Shown here: positions 16,949 through 26,252 of the stretch, piece by piece
How positions within the stretch are numbered: position 1 is the stretch's first letter
Layout: each line of letters begins with the position of its first letter
The notes under the pieces: generated by a model
Database searches by the model: none
Told to the model about the DNA's origin: nothing
Seen by the model: only the letters and a program-made list of their open reading frames with translations
Origin: Nocardia asteroides
Lineage (GTDB): Bacteria > Actinomycetota > Actinomycetes > Mycobacteriales > Mycobacteriaceae
Reading direction: 5' to 3'
Assembly (NCBI RefSeq): GCF_021183625.1
Contig: NZ_CP089214.1
Span: forward strand, 1,736,001-1,800,000
DNA length: 64,000 nucleotides
Translations under genes and position numbers: made by a program

Positions 16949-18664
16949 TCAGCTCACGCGACGTCCGCCGGTCGGCGGACTCGCAAGGGGGACAATGGAA
17001 CCGGCGGGCGCGCTCGATGTGCGCGGGCCGTCGGCGGGATCGACGTAGCGGGTTTCTCCGCGTGGTTCGATCAGCTCTACCCGCACTGTACGCATCGGGA
17101 TGCTGACATCCACCGCGGTCGCGCTCACCTGGGTGATGGCCAGGTCGGCCGAGCGCTGGCGCGGGCCGCCCGGCTCGTTGATCGTCACGGTGGTCGGCGC
17201 CTCGGAGCCGCGGGGCGGGAGCTGGTCGAAGACCGCGATGGTCGCGGGCGGCTCCTGGCGCGCATCCGATTCGGCCGCATAGGCGTCGACCAGCCGCAGC
17301 GACCGGTCGTCGCCCACCGCGGCGACCAGCTGCTGCCAGCTCTGCGGCCGCGCGGTGTGCACCTCGATATCGGCGCCGACGACCATCGCACGCAGCACGA
17401 TCTGCTGCGCGACCGGCAGCAGGGCGTGCACGTCGATGGCCCGGCGGCGCGGGTTGTAGCGCGCGGGGTCGAAGAGCGGAAGCGCGAGGCTGTGCCGCGG
17501 CTGCCCGCTGATCGCCCCGAGGATCTGGCCGTTCGGCCCGATCGGGAGCGCGAGCCGGGAAACCACCTCGGCCGGGGCGATATCGGCGCCGGACTCCTCG
17601 CCGCGCAGGTCGCGCACCCCGACCGCGCCGGGCAGCGAAGCGAGCAGCGCGGCGGACTGCGCGCCGCCGAGCGGGCGCAGGTAGTCGGGCACCGAGGCGG
17701 AGACCGGCGGGCCGACGTAGCGCACCAGCGCGCGCGGCCCATCGGCCGCCGCGGAGAGCCCGATCACCAGGGTGGTGTGGCCGCGGCTCCACGACCAGCA
17801 GTCGTCGAGCCCGGTCTCGCCGAGCCGCGGCCAGTCGATGGCGAAGCTGGTCACGCCGCGGCCGGGCACCGACGACTCCAGGTGCCGCCAGGTCTCCCGC
17901 AGCTCGTCCAGCTCGACCCCGGCGTGCAGCGAACGGACGGCCTCGCGCAGCGCGCCCGCGGGCAGCGCGTGCGCCGCGATCCCGCGCTCGCGCAACCGGC
18001 TCGCGATCCGGTGCGCCGCGGTCGCCAGCGCCTGCGGCCCGGTCACCTCGACCGCGCCGCGCCGCGCCAGCGCGACCAGGTTGCGCCGCTGGTCGAGCCG
18101 GACCACCAGCCAGGTGCGCCGGTCGCCGACCACCGGGTGGCTGCCGATGAGCTGGTCGTAGAGCATGCTGTAGCCGCCGTCGGCGCGCACCCGGCGCCCG
18201 GTGGTGACGACATCGATATCGACGCCGACGCCGAACTGGTCGAGCATCGGGTACAGCTCGGCGATGCCGATGGTGTCCTCGGTGTACAGCGTGGCCTCGG
18301 TGACCACGGTCGGCAGGTCGAGGTTCGGGGCGAGCTGGATCATGGCGACCAGCACGCCGTCCTGCCCGCCGACCCCGCAGACCCCGGCGGGCACCGCGAC
18401 ATCGGTGATCGGCAGCGGCGCGGCGCGGGCCGCCGCCCTTGCCGCGTACCCGGCGCGGTAGGCGATCCGGTCGAGCAGCCTGCGCACGCCGGTGCGGCCC
18501 GCCACCCGCACGGTCACCATGACCAGCAGCGCACCGCAGACCAGCGCCACCACCCACCCCGGCGTGTGCGCCGAGAGCAGGACCAACGGCGGTCCGCCCG
18601 CGATCACGATCGCGGCGAAGGGGCCACGCTCCACACCTCCGATCCGTAGCTCCGGGAGGGTCAC
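16949..18664 (-). CDS. eccE: Type VII secretion membrane protein EccE
   Basis: 571 residues from a GTG at 18664 that overlaps the mycP stop as GTGA. Two hydrophobic segments near the N-terminus (GPFAAIVIAGGPPLVLLSA and GWVVALVCGALLVMVTVRVA) precede a long cytoplasmic domain. The domain pattern agrees with EccE: YTEDTIGIAELYPMLDQFGV, then VGDRRTWLVVRLDQRRNLVA, and DCWSWSRGHTTLVIGLS. EccE sits at the periphery of the ESX inner-membrane complex next to EccB, EccC and EccD. It is the last structural gene of the locus, followed only by the EspR-like gene. Confidence 0.9.
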   Translation of the reverse strand: MTLPELRIGGVERGPFAAIVIAGGPPLVLLSAHTPGWVVALVCGALLVMVTVRVAGRTGVRRLLDRIAYRAGYAARAAARAAPLPITDVAVPAGVCGVGGQDGVLVAMIQLAPNLDLPTVVTEATLYTEDTIGIAELYPMLDQFGVGVDIDVVTTGRRVRADGGYSMLYDQLIGSHPVVGDRRTWLVVRLDQRRNLVALARRGAVEVTGPQALATAAHRIASRLRERGIAAHALPAGALREAVRSLHAGVELDELRETWRHLESSVPGRGVTSFAIDWPRLGETGLDDCWSWSRGHTTLVIGLSAAADGPRALVRYVGPPVSASVPDYLRPLGGAQSAALLASLPGAVGVRDLRGEESGADIAPAEVVSRLALPIGPNGQILGAISGQPRHSLALPLFDPARYNPRRRAIDVHALLPVAQQIVLRAMVVGADIEVHTARPQSWQQLVAAVGDDRSLRLVDAYAAESDARQEPPATIAVFDQLPPRGSEAPTTVTINEPGGPRQRSADLAITQVSATAVDVSIPMRTVRVELIEPRGETRYVDPADGPRTSSAPAGSIVPLASPPTGGRRVS

Positions 18665-20058
18665 CGGCGCCTCCGGCGCACCGCGCTCGCGCCCGCGGCG
18701 CCGCCGATTCCGAGCAGCACCGCACCGAGCACGACCACCGTGGCGGCGACCGCGGGCACCGGGTCCGCCCCGCGCGGCGGCACCGGCATGGTGAACGGGG
18801 TGCCGCGGAACAGCCCGGCGGGCGGCCGCGGCGGGCTCCGGTAGCCGAGCGCGGCCACCGGATCGATGAGCCCGGCGCCGACCGCGTTGTCGATGCCGCG
18901 GGCGGGCGCGTGCGCGCTCGCCTGCAGCCGCGCCGCGATCTCGGCGGGGGTCTCGTTCGGGAAACGGGAGCGCAGCAGCGCCGCGACCCCGCTCACGTAG
19001 GCAGCGGCGAACGAGGCGCCGCCGACCGGAATCAGCTTGTCCGGCGAGCCGACCCCGTTGACCAGGCCACCGCCGCCGGGGCCGAGCGACTCCACCCCGG
19101 TGCCGGGCGCGGCCACCGAGACCCACGGGCCCGCCAGCGAATCCGGCATGGGCACGCCGGTCGCGGTGGTGAAGCCGACGGTGAGCACGGTGGGGGCGAA
19201 CCAGCCGGGGGTGGCGATGGTGCGCACCTTCTCCCAGTTGCGCGGGTCGCCGGGGCGGGCGGGGTCGATGGCGGGGTTCTGCTCCTGGCAGCCGGTGCTC
19301 CCGGTGTTCCCCGCGCCCGCCACGATCAGCGCGCCGCGCACGTGCACGGCGTGCCCGATCGCCGCCGAGAGCATGGCCTGATCGAGCTGCTGCTCGACCG
19401 GCATGCAGATCGGCAGCGACACCGTGATCACCCCGGCGCCCTGGTTCGCCGCCCTGGTGATGGCGCGGGCCAGCGTCCTGATCTCGGCCGCGGCGCGCTG
19501 GGCCTGGTCGAACCCGGCACCGTCCGGCACGAAGGCGCCGGAGTGCTGCCGGATGGAGATGATCCGCGCGTCCGGCGCGACGCCGGTCAGCCCGTCCGCC
19601 GGATGGTCGGCGGCGCCGATGATCCCGGCGACCAGGGTGCCGTGCGCGTCGCAGTCGGAGAGGCCGTCGCCGCCGGGGGTCACGTAGTCGCCGCCGCCGA
19701 TCAGGTTGGGCAGCCGGGGTTGCGGCTGCACGCCGGTGTCGATGACCGCCACGGTCACCCCGGCGCCGCGGCTCAGCGCCCGCGCGCGGTCCAGGTCGAG
19801 CGCCACCTCCGGCGGCGGGGTGCGGGTCAGGTCGCTGTCCGGCAGCACGCCCGCGGCCAGGCAACCCTTGTCCTGCTTGACCGGGAACTCCGGGCCGGGC
19901 GGGTCGTCGGCGGGCGGGGAGCCGATCACCACCTCCGGCGGCGCCAGCGCGCCTGCGGGCGCGGCGGTGATCGCCAGCACGCTCGCCGCGAGGGCGGCCA
20001 GCGCTCCCCTGCCGACCCGGCTCGGCAACGGAGAACGGCCGCGCCAGGCGCCGGTCAT
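18661..20058 (-). CDS. mycP: Mycosin, subtilisin-like membrane protease MycP
   Basis: 465 residues. An N-terminal signal sequence (GALAALAASVLAITAAPAGA) is followed by the protease domain. The catalytic triad is Asp107 (VAVIDTGV), His139 (CDAHGTLVAGI) and Ser349 (GGASFAAAYVSG), with oxyanion Asn251 (AGAGNTGS). A proline-rich linker and a C-terminal transmembrane helix (AATVVVLGAVLLGIGGA) anchor it outside the plasma membrane. Mycosins stabilise the ESX complex and can process substrates such as EspB; an EspB-like protein is encoded at 45218-46696. It is flanked by eccD and eccE, as in ESX-2. Confidence 0.95.
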   Translation of the reverse strand: MTGAWRGRSPLPSRVGRGALAALAASVLAITAAPAGALAPPEVVIGSPPADDPPGPEFPVKQDKGCLAAGVLPDSDLTRTPPPEVALDLDRARALSRGAGVTVAVIDTGVQPQPRLPNLIGGGDYVTPGGDGLSDCDAHGTLVAGIIGAADHPADGLTGVAPDARIISIRQHSGAFVPDGAGFDQAQRAAAEIRTLARAITRAANQGAGVITVSLPICMPVEQQLDQAMLSAAIGHAVHVRGALIVAGAGNTGSTGCQEQNPAIDPARPGDPRNWEKVRTIATPGWFAPTVLTVGFTTATGVPMPDSLAGPWVSVAAPGTGVESLGPGGGGLVNGVGSPDKLIPVGGASFAAAYVSGVAALLRSRFPNETPAEIAARLQASAHAPARGIDNAVGAGLIDPVAALGYRSPPRPPAGLFRGTPFTMPVPPRGADPVPAVAATVVVLGAVLLGIGGAAGASAVRRRRR

Positions 20059-20074
20059 CCGGCCACCCGCCGCA

Positions 20075-21589
20075 TCAGAGACTCCGCATGGCGGTGTAGA
20101 TGCCCATGATCCAGCAGGCGATCACCGGAACGACCAGGATCAGCGCGTACTCCAGCAAGTCGATCATCCGCCTGGTGACCGGCGAGAGCCGCCTGCCGGG
20201 CAGCCGGAGCGCGGCCACGCAGCCCGCGCAGGCCAGCGCGGTGACCACGACGGCGACCACCAGATCGGCGCCGGGCGTGCGGTAGGTGGCGGCGAGCTGG
20301 ATGCCGATCGCGGCCACCACCACCGTGGCGGCGGTGAGCAGCGCGATCGCCTGCACCCGGTCCGGGAACCAGCGCGAGCGCAGCGCCAGGATGCCCGCGA
20401 CGGCCGCGGCGAGTACCAGCTCCCTGATCCCGCCGGGGGCGGCCGCCGCGGTGCCGACCACCGCGGCGGCGAGTACCGCGGAGACGGCGGCGACCAGGCC
20501 GCGCAGGCTGGTCACCGCGAGCCGGGCCCGCTCCTCGATCCCCGGCTCCGACGCCACGCGTGGCCGGTCGCGTTCCTCGACGGCCCGGCCGGTCTCGGCG
20601 TCGAACAGATCGGTGAGCGTGGTCGGCGCCACCTCGGTGCCCGGGTCGGGCAGGTCCGGCGGGCGGATCCGGGCGATCACGACGGCGAGCCGGGGCGCGG
20701 AGGTCAGCAGCACGATGCCGACCAGGGCGGCGCCCGCGCTCACCTGGGCGACGCCGAGCTCCAGGTAGGTCAGCGGCAGTGCCGCGCAGGCGAGCACGGC
20801 GCCGGTGACGGTGACCGCCGTGAGCGTGGCGGTGCCGATGCCGGTGAGCCGCAGCATGGTCGCGGCGGCGACCGCGGCGACCACCGCACCCGCCGCGAGG
20901 TTCGCGGCGGCGAACGGCCCCGGCTCGCCGTAGGCGGGCGGCACCAGCATGGCGCCGCCCGCGAAGAGCAGCGGTATCGAGGCGAGCACCAGCCCGAGCG
21001 GGAGCCTCGGCTCGGCCGCACGGCGGAACGCGAGCACGGCGCCGCCCCAGCAACTCAGCCCGAGCAGCAGCGCGGGCAGCGCGCACCACCCGAGCGACCC
21101 GGAGGCGAACCAGGAGCGGGCGAGCAGCGTCGCCACCGCGGTCGCGCCCGCGCCGAGCGCGGCCAGCCCGACGATCGTCGCGGTGCCGGGATCGAACTCG
21201 GCGAACTCGCGCTCGTTGATCTGCGCGAGCGCGTCGGTGATGTCCTCCACCACCGGGGTGAAGACCTCCGCCGACTCGATCGCCGCGAGCATGAGCACGG
21301 TGCCGTCGGCGATGTCGTGGTCGGCCAGGCTGCGCCAGCGCGGCATCGGCGGCTCGCCGGGCCTGGCCAGGCTCCACTGCCCCTGCGGCGGAACGAAATC
21401 CACGGCCTCGTCGTCGATGGCGGCGGCGAGCACGGCGAGCAGGTCGTCGATGAAGGTCTCGATGGTGAACCTGGTCGGCACCACCACGTCCACCTGGTAG
21501 GTCGCCACCAGCACCGCGATCCGGGCGCGGGCCACCTCGGCCGACGCCTGCGGAGTGACGGGGGCGGGCGGCGCGACAGCCGTGCTCAT
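20075..21589 (-). CDS. eccD: Type VII secretion channel-region protein EccD
   Basis: 504 residues from the ATG at 21589, which overlaps the upstream stop as ATGA. A GTG six bases earlier is possible but less likely. A ubiquitin-like cytoplasmic domain occupies residues 20-110 (RIAVLVATYQVDVVVPTRFT, then DGTVLMLAAIES). About eleven transmembrane helices follow, with a cytoplasmic loop near the middle (DLFDAETGRAVEERDRPRVA). EccD dimers line the central vestibule of the ESX inner-membrane complex. The length and helix count are normal for the family. The mycP gene begins 17 bases downstream. Confidence 0.92.
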   Translation of the reverse strand: MSTAVAPPAPVTPQASAEVARARIAVLVATYQVDVVVPTRFTIETFIDDLLAVLAAAIDDEAVDFVPPQGQWSLARPGEPPMPRWRSLADHDIADGTVLMLAAIESAEVFTPVVEDITDALAQINEREFAEFDPGTATIVGLAALGAGATAVATLLARSWFASGSLGWCALPALLLGLSCWGGAVLAFRRAAEPRLPLGLVLASIPLLFAGGAMLVPPAYGEPGPFAAANLAAGAVVAAVAAATMLRLTGIGTATLTAVTVTGAVLACAALPLTYLELGVAQVSAGAALVGIVLLTSAPRLAVVIARIRPPDLPDPGTEVAPTTLTDLFDAETGRAVEERDRPRVASEPGIEERARLAVTSLRGLVAAVSAVLAAAVVGTAAAAPGGIRELVLAAAVAGILALRSRWFPDRVQAIALLTAATVVVAAIGIQLAATYRTPGADLVVAVVVTALACAGCVAALRLPGRRLSPVTRRMIDLLEYALILVVPVIACWIMGIYTAMRSL

Positions 21590-23229
21590 CGCCACCCGCC
21601 CTGGTCACCGGGGCGGTGGCCGGGGAAGCCGTCGGCGAGCTCGGCGGCGAGCTCCTCGAAGGCGGCGGCGGTCTCGCCGTCGAGCAACCGCAGGTCGATC
21701 TCGCCGCCCTCGGCCAGGTGCGCGTCGTAGGGCAGCACCCGGGTCGGGCGCTGCGCGGTCGCGAAGAGCTGCTCGATGGCCTCCACCTCGACGGTCGGCT
21801 TGGCGGGCTGGTGGTGCACGATCGCGACGATCGAGCTCGCGACCAGGCGGCCGAGCCCGTGCGCACCGAGCCAGTTCAGGGTGGCGACGGCACCGGTGAC
21901 GCCGCCGACGGTGGCCGGGGTGACCACCACGACGGCGTCGCTGGCGCGCAGCACGGTGGCCGAGGCGGCGTCCAGCACGCCGGTTCCGCAGTCGACGAGC
22001 AGCAGGTTGAAGTGCCTGCGCAGCACCTCGACGGTGGTGGTGTACTCGTGGCCGGAGAGCGGCTCGGTGGCCTCCGTCGTCCACGGCGAGGCGAGCACGG
22101 CGAGGTCGGCGGTGTTGATCGAGGTGAACGACTGCACCGCGGAGAAGGCGTCCAGGTCGGGGGCCTGGGCCAGGTCGCGCAGGGTGAGGCCGTAGGGGTG
22201 GCGGCTGGTGCGGGTGGCGAGGTCACCGAAGTCGGGGTTGGCGTCGATGGCGACCACCCGGTCCGGGCGCAGCGCCGCGAAGGTGGAGCCGAGCGCGGCC
22301 GCGGTGGTGGTGCGGCCGACGCCGCCCTTCACGCTCACCACGGCGATCTGATAGGTGGAGGTGAGCTGGCGGCGGATGCGCGCGCGGCGCTCCTCGACCC
22401 GCTGCTCGGCCGGGGAGAGGCCGAGCCGGAAGCCGACCTTGTTCAGCGCGCCGCGCACGCCGGTGGTGGAGCGGAGCCTGGCGCGGTTCGCGGCGGCGAT
22501 ATCGGCGAGCAGATCCATCGAGGTGAGCGTGGTCGGCAGCACCTCGATCCGCGCGGCGGGCTCGGCGGCGCGCTCGATGCGCTCGGGGACCAGCGGGGTC
22601 GGCTCCGCCACGGCGTACTCGGCGCGTTGCGGTTCAGCCGGGTACTCGCCGCGCCTGCGGGCCGCCATCTGGGCCCTCGACGGCGCCGTGTACCGGCGGA
22701 TCTCCGCTCGCGGCTCATCGGAATTCGGGTACGCGGGGGCGGATTCGGGCACGTGCGCGGGGTCGAGCGCCCTGGTTTCCGGTGGTGTCCACGGCCGGTC
22801 GGGCTCCGGTGTGCCGAGTTCGGCGCGCACGCGAAGGTGGCCGGATTCCGGCGCGGATCGTGGGGCCGGTGCTTCGCCGGCGCTGACGCCGATCGCCGGA
22901 GCGATCCCGGTCGCGTCGTCGGCGGGGGCACGGCGCTCGAGTCCGGTGGCCGTTCCGGCGGGGGTCTCCGGCGCCTCCGTCACCTGCGCCTCCGTCACCT
23001 GCGGCGCGGCGGAGCGGGGCGCGACGGAGTGGGGCGCGGCCGCGCCGGACTGCGCGATCAGCCGGGCGGCGTCCGGCACCTGGAAGGGCTCGGCGGGCAC
23101 CGGCGCGGCCGGATCGCCGCTGCCGGCCCGCGGCGGGGCGGCCAGCGCCGCGTCCGGCTGCGCGAAGTACGCGTCGTAGCCGCCGAGCGGCCGGACCGAC
23201 TCGGTCGAATGGCCATTGGTGCTCGGCAT
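21586..23229 (-). CDS. ParA/MinD-like ATPase of the ESX locus (EspI/Rv3888c type)
   Basis: 547 residues from the ATG at 23229, behind GAGAGGAAT. The first 230 residues are disordered and rich in Ala, Pro and Glu, with a short direct repeat (PQVTEAQVTEAP). A helical connector leads to a deviant-Walker ATPase: VSVKGGVGRTTTAAALG with Lys301, then VVAIDANPDFGDLATRT, and LLLVDCGTGVLDAASATVL. EspI in ESX-1 and Rv3888c in ESX-2 occupy the same position. EspI has been linked to down-regulation of secretion at low ATP, so a regulatory role is plausible. It is coupled to eccD by an ATGA overlap. Confidence 0.88.
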   Translation of the reverse strand: MPSTNGHSTESVRPLGGYDAYFAQPDAALAAPPRAGSGDPAAPVPAEPFQVPDAARLIAQSGAAAPHSVAPRSAAPQVTEAQVTEAPETPAGTATGLERRAPADDATGIAPAIGVSAGEAPAPRSAPESGHLRVRAELGTPEPDRPWTPPETRALDPAHVPESAPAYPNSDEPRAEIRRYTAPSRAQMAARRRGEYPAEPQRAEYAVAEPTPLVPERIERAAEPAARIEVLPTTLTSMDLLADIAAANRARLRSTTGVRGALNKVGFRLGLSPAEQRVEERRARIRRQLTSTYQIAVVSVKGGVGRTTTAAALGSTFAALRPDRVVAIDANPDFGDLATRTSRHPYGLTLRDLAQAPDLDAFSAVQSFTSINTADLAVLASPWTTEATEPLSGHEYTTTVEVLRRHFNLLLVDCGTGVLDAASATVLRASDAVVVVTPATVGGVTGAVATLNWLGAHGLGRLVASSIVAIVHHQPAKPTVEVEAIEQLFATAQRPTRVLPYDAHLAEGGEIDLRLLDGETAAAFEELAAELADGFPGHRPGDQGGWR

Positions 23230-23243
23230 CCGATTCCTCTCTC

Positions 23244-24074
23244 TCACTGAATTCGGCTGGTGTCGAACCAGCTTCGCCCCGGCAGCAGCTCGAGCAGCGC
23301 GGCCACCCCCGCGTGCACCGCGGCGTCGTCGCCGGGCGCGAAGGTGGATCTGACCCGGCCGTCCAGCGCCAGGTGCGGAATCACGACCAGCCGTCCGGAG
23401 ACGGTGTCGAGGACGCTCAGGCACACCTCGGTCGCGGTCGAGCCGCCGTCGCGGTGCTGCACCGCGACGATCTCGGCCCGGCGCACCACCTCGCCGAGCA
23501 CCCGGGTCAGCACCGCGGCGCTGTGCGAGTGCGCGCCGAGGGCGAGCAGCGCCGCCCGCCGCTCGGCCGGATCGTCCGGCACCGCCTCGAATTCCGCCAG
23601 GTCCGCGCTGACCGGCTCGAACCGCACCGGAGGCAGGAACCCGAGCGCCGCGGTCAGCGCCGCGGTCACGTTCCGCAGCTCCCGCCCGCCCTGGAACACC
23701 GGCTGGATCACGATGCTGTCCCCGCAGCGCAGCGCGAGCACGTGCTCCTTCGCGCTGCGCACCAGCGAGAACCGCAGCATGGTCCGCTCGCCACCGGTCA
23801 GCCCGGTGTCCACGATCCGGGCCACCAGCTCGACGTCCGGCCGATGCAGGCAGTGCAGCCAGCGCTCGACCGCCGGGTGCACGGCGCCGCCGACCACGAT
23901 GCCGAGCTCGCTCAGCTCCGCGGCGACGGCGACGCGCACCCGGTGCCGATCGTCGAGGTCGTAGATGTTCGGGAGCACGGCCAGCACCGGAGGGTAGGAC
24001 TCGATGCCGGCCAGCTCCTGCAGCAGCAGCGCCGCGTCGACGTTCAGATCGACCGCGACGGGGTCGCTCTCCAC
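23244..24074 (-). CDS. espG: EspG-family chaperone for PE/PPE substrates
   Basis: 276 residues from a GTG at 24074. The sequence has the EspG pattern of a two-fold alpha/beta protein: ALLLQELAGIESYPPVLAVL, then LVRSAKEHVLALRCGDSIVI and GRELRNVTAALTAALGFLPP. The C-terminal part is CLSVLDTVSGRLVVIPHLAL. EspG proteins bind the tip of the PPE partner of PE/PPE pairs in the cytosol and deliver it to EccC. The PE/PPE pair of this system is encoded about 0.8 to 2.5 kb upstream in the same operon, so it should be the cognate client. Confidence 0.88.
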   Translation of the reverse strand: MESDPVAVDLNVDAALLLQELAGIESYPPVLAVLPNIYDLDDRHRVRVAVAAELSELGIVVGGAVHPAVERWLHCLHRPDVELVARIVDTGLTGGERTMLRFSLVRSAKEHVLALRCGDSIVIQPVFQGGRELRNVTAALTAALGFLPPVRFEPVSADLAEFEAVPDDPAERRAALLALGAHSHSAAVLTRVLGEVVRRAEIVAVQHRDGGSTATEVCLSVLDTVSGRLVVIPHLALDGRVRSTFAPGDDAAVHAGVAALLELLPGRSWFDTSRIQ

Positions 24075-24094
24075 GAACGATGCCGATCCGCTCG

Positions 24095-24403
24095 CTACAC
24101 GCCCAGGAAGCGGTTGCCCTGCGCGATATCGGTCTCGTGGTGGATACCGCCGGTATTGACGTTCTGCACCAGCTTGTTCTTGACGTTCTTCACGCTGCCG
24201 TCGTAGGCGGTCAGCTTGCTGTCGAAGTTCGCCATGACCGTTTCGTAGCCGGTGCCACCGGAACCCTGGAATTCCTGCAGCAGCTGCGTGTAGATCTTCC
24301 GCAGGTTGGCGGTGTTCGTCTCCATGGCCGCCACCAGGGAGCCGACGCTGCCGGTCGCCGCGTCCGCGGCGCTGAAGTTGACGTGGATAGGCTTACCGCT
24401 CAT
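24095..24403 (-). CDS. WXG100-family Esx protein lacking WXG (EsxC-like)
   Basis: 102 residues, the standard Esx length, with AAAGGCGG ahead of the ATG. It is helical, with the turn EFQGSGGTGYETVMANFDSK where WXG would normally be; Trp is replaced by Phe (FQG). Mycobacterial EsxC of ESX-2 likewise has FFAGHG at this point, and EsxC occupies the same gene position. The C-terminus ends in GNRFLGV. It should pair with the upstream Esx protein as a secreted heterodimer. No clear YxxxD/E secretion motif is visible near its end, so its partner may carry the signal. Confidence 0.85.
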   Translation of the reverse strand: MSGKPIHVNFSAADAATGSVGSLVAAMETNTANLRKIYTQLLQEFQGSGGTGYETVMANFDSKLTAYDGSVKNVKNKLVQNVNTGGIHHETDIAQGNRFLGV

Positions 24404-24454
24404 CGGTTCGCCGCCTTTCTCGTGATCGGTTGTCGATGGCCGGGAACGCGCCGG

Positions 24455-24817
24455 TCAGAAATTCGTGTTCAGCTTGGACGCACCGAAACCGGTGCCGGTG
24501 TCGAGATGTCCGTCGGTGCCCATGTCCCGGTAGAACTGCCCTGCGGAGTCGAGGTCCGCGGCGTCGAAGTTCGCGCCGACGGCGGTCATCGCGTCGATGA
24601 TCTCCTGCAGCGTCCCGGCCAGCGACTTGCCCGAGCCGTACGCCTGGCTCATGGCCTGGTAGATCGCGTCACCGGTCTGGCCCTGCACCGCCGCGTAGAG
24701 CTCGTCCTGCGCACCGGAGAGCCCCTTCAGGTGGCTCTCCAGTTCACCGAGCCCGGCCGCCGTGTTACCCGCCGACGCTTGGATCGATTCGGGGCTGACA
24801 TTCATCAAAGTTGCCAT
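24455..24817 (-). CDS. WXG100-family Esx protein lacking WXG (EsxD-like)
   Basis: 120 residues, with a strong GAGGAGAGG ribosome site. It opens like EsxD/EsxB proteins (MNVSPESIQASAGNTAAGLG), forms two predicted helices and has VQGQTGDAIYQAM at the turn. No tryptophan is present, so it is another WXG-less member. The C-terminal tail contains QFYRDMGTDGHLD and is about 20 residues longer than usual. A tail of this kind carries the secretion signal in EsxB, but a textbook YxxxD/E is not seen. It is placed directly after PPE, as esxD is in ESX-2. Confidence 0.82.
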   Translation of the reverse strand: MATLMNVSPESIQASAGNTAAGLGELESHLKGLSGAQDELYAAVQGQTGDAIYQAMSQAYGSGKSLAGTLQEIIDAMTAVGANFDAADLDSAGQFYRDMGTDGHLDTGTGFGASKLNTNF

Positions 24818-24857
24818 TGTGGTTCCTCTCCTCTAGTGAAACTCGCCCTCGGCACGA

Positions 24858-26219
24858 TCACGCCCGGCGATCGGCGAGTAGCACCGGCGAGTAGTCGTAG
24901 GCCGGTTCGAGCACGCCGACCGAGTACTGGCCTTCGGCGGCGAACCGGTCCTCCTGCTGCGGCTCGTCGTCGTAGGAGATGACGCCGATGACCGGCAGCT
25001 CCGCCAGCAGCGGCACATCCGGCTCGCCGCCGGGGACGAAGACGGCCACATTGCCGTCCCGCTCCTCGTCCCTTCGCCTGCGCATGGTGGCCCGCGGCGC
25101 GGTCACCCCGCGCGGCGCCTGCCTGCTCACCGGGGCCGCCGACGGCGCGTTCGGCGCGGCGCCGAAGGCCGTGCCGGTGCCCGGCGTCCAGGTGCGCGGC
25201 ATCCGGAATCCGGTGGCGGAGCCGGCGAGTGCGCCGAGCCCGCCGCTGATCAGCCCGAGCCCGCCCGCGGCGGCGAGCGCACCGCCGTTCAGCGCGGCGA
25301 GGGTGCTGGAGTACGGCGAGGTGCCGAGGAAGCCGTGCTGGTCGAGGGCGGTGTCGCCGCCGCCGGTGGTCGCGTCCGCCAGCGAGTCGGGCAGCCCGGC
25401 GGCCGCGCGCTCGACGTCGCCGAGCGCCTGCGCCGGATCGCCCGGCGCCTGCGGTGGCTCGGCGGGCGGGTTCGTGATGTCGCTGCCCGGGTTGCCGCCG
25501 GGGTCACCCGGGTTGGTGACGTCCTGCGGCCCGGTGTCGCCGCCGCCGGTGTCACCACCCGTGTCACCGCCGCCCCCGGTGTCGGCGAGCCGCTCGAGCC
25601 GGGCGCCGGTGTCGTTCGGCCCGCCGAGATCGTCGGCGGCCAGTTCACCGAAGGTCTGCAGCGCCTCGCTCCCACCGCTGAGCGTGGTGATCGGCGGCGG
25701 CGGCACCGGCGGTTGCAGCGCGGCGGTCGCGCCGATCGCGGCCCCCGCGTAGACGTTCATCGTGGCGGCCGCGGCGAACCACATCGCCATGTAGACCGCC
25801 TCGTTCGCGGCCATGGCGATGCCGTTCTGCCCCATCGAGTTGCTGGCGGCGAGGGTCGCGGAGACCGCGCGGTTGGCCAGGATCGCCCCGAGCGGCGGCA
25901 TGGTCGTGTAGGCCGCCGCGCAGGCCGAGGCCACCCCCGCCGCGCTCGACGCGGCCTGGGCCGCGACCTGGGCCTGCTGCTGCAGCCAGTTCCCGTGGTT
26001 GTGGAAGGCGCTCTGCGCCCGCCGCGCGGCCGGGCCGCGCCAGGTCGTCTCCAGCGCGCCCATCGCCGCGGCGGACTCGGCCGCCATGGTGGCCAGCGCG
26101 AGCGCGGCGAGCGCGTAGGCCTCGGCCACCGCGGCCATCGGGGCGGGGCCGGGGCCGAGCGTCAGCCGGGCGGAGTTGATCTCGGGCGGAACCCCGCTGA
26201 AATCGAACAGTAGTGCCAT
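24858..26219 (-). CDS. PPE-family protein
   Basis: 453 residues. The first 180 are a PPE domain: FSGVPPEINSARLTLGPGPA, then TTWRGPAARRAQSAFHNHGN with the WxG turn, and a long alanine-rich helix pair. Next come a proline stretch (QPPVPPPP) and an Asp/Gly/Thr-rich spacer of short DTGG units (about 220-260). A glycine-rich hydrophobic part follows (GGLGLISGGLGALAGSATGF) and a basic then acidic tail ending in SPVLLADRRA. PPE proteins are exported as heterodimers with PE, guided by EspG; both partners are in this operon. Confidence 0.9.
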   Translation of the reverse strand: MALLFDFSGVPPEINSARLTLGPGPAPMAAVAEAYALAALALATMAAESAAAMGALETTWRGPAARRAQSAFHNHGNWLQQQAQVAAQAASSAAGVASACAAAYTTMPPLGAILANRAVSATLAASNSMGQNGIAMAANEAVYMAMWFAAAATMNVYAGAAIGATAALQPPVPPPPITTLSGGSEALQTFGELAADDLGGPNDTGARLERLADTGGGGDTGGDTGGGDTGPQDVTNPGDPGGNPGSDITNPPAEPPQAPGDPAQALGDVERAAAGLPDSLADATTGGGDTALDQHGFLGTSPYSSTLAALNGGALAAAGGLGLISGGLGALAGSATGFRMPRTWTPGTGTAFGAAPNAPSAAPVSRQAPRGVTAPRATMRRRRDEERDGNVAVFVPGGEPDVPLLAELPVIGVISYDDEPQQEDRFAAEGQYSVGVLEPAYDYSPVLLADRRA

Positions 26220-26252
26220 GTCGCCTCCGATTCCTTCCAGGCTCGAATCGGT

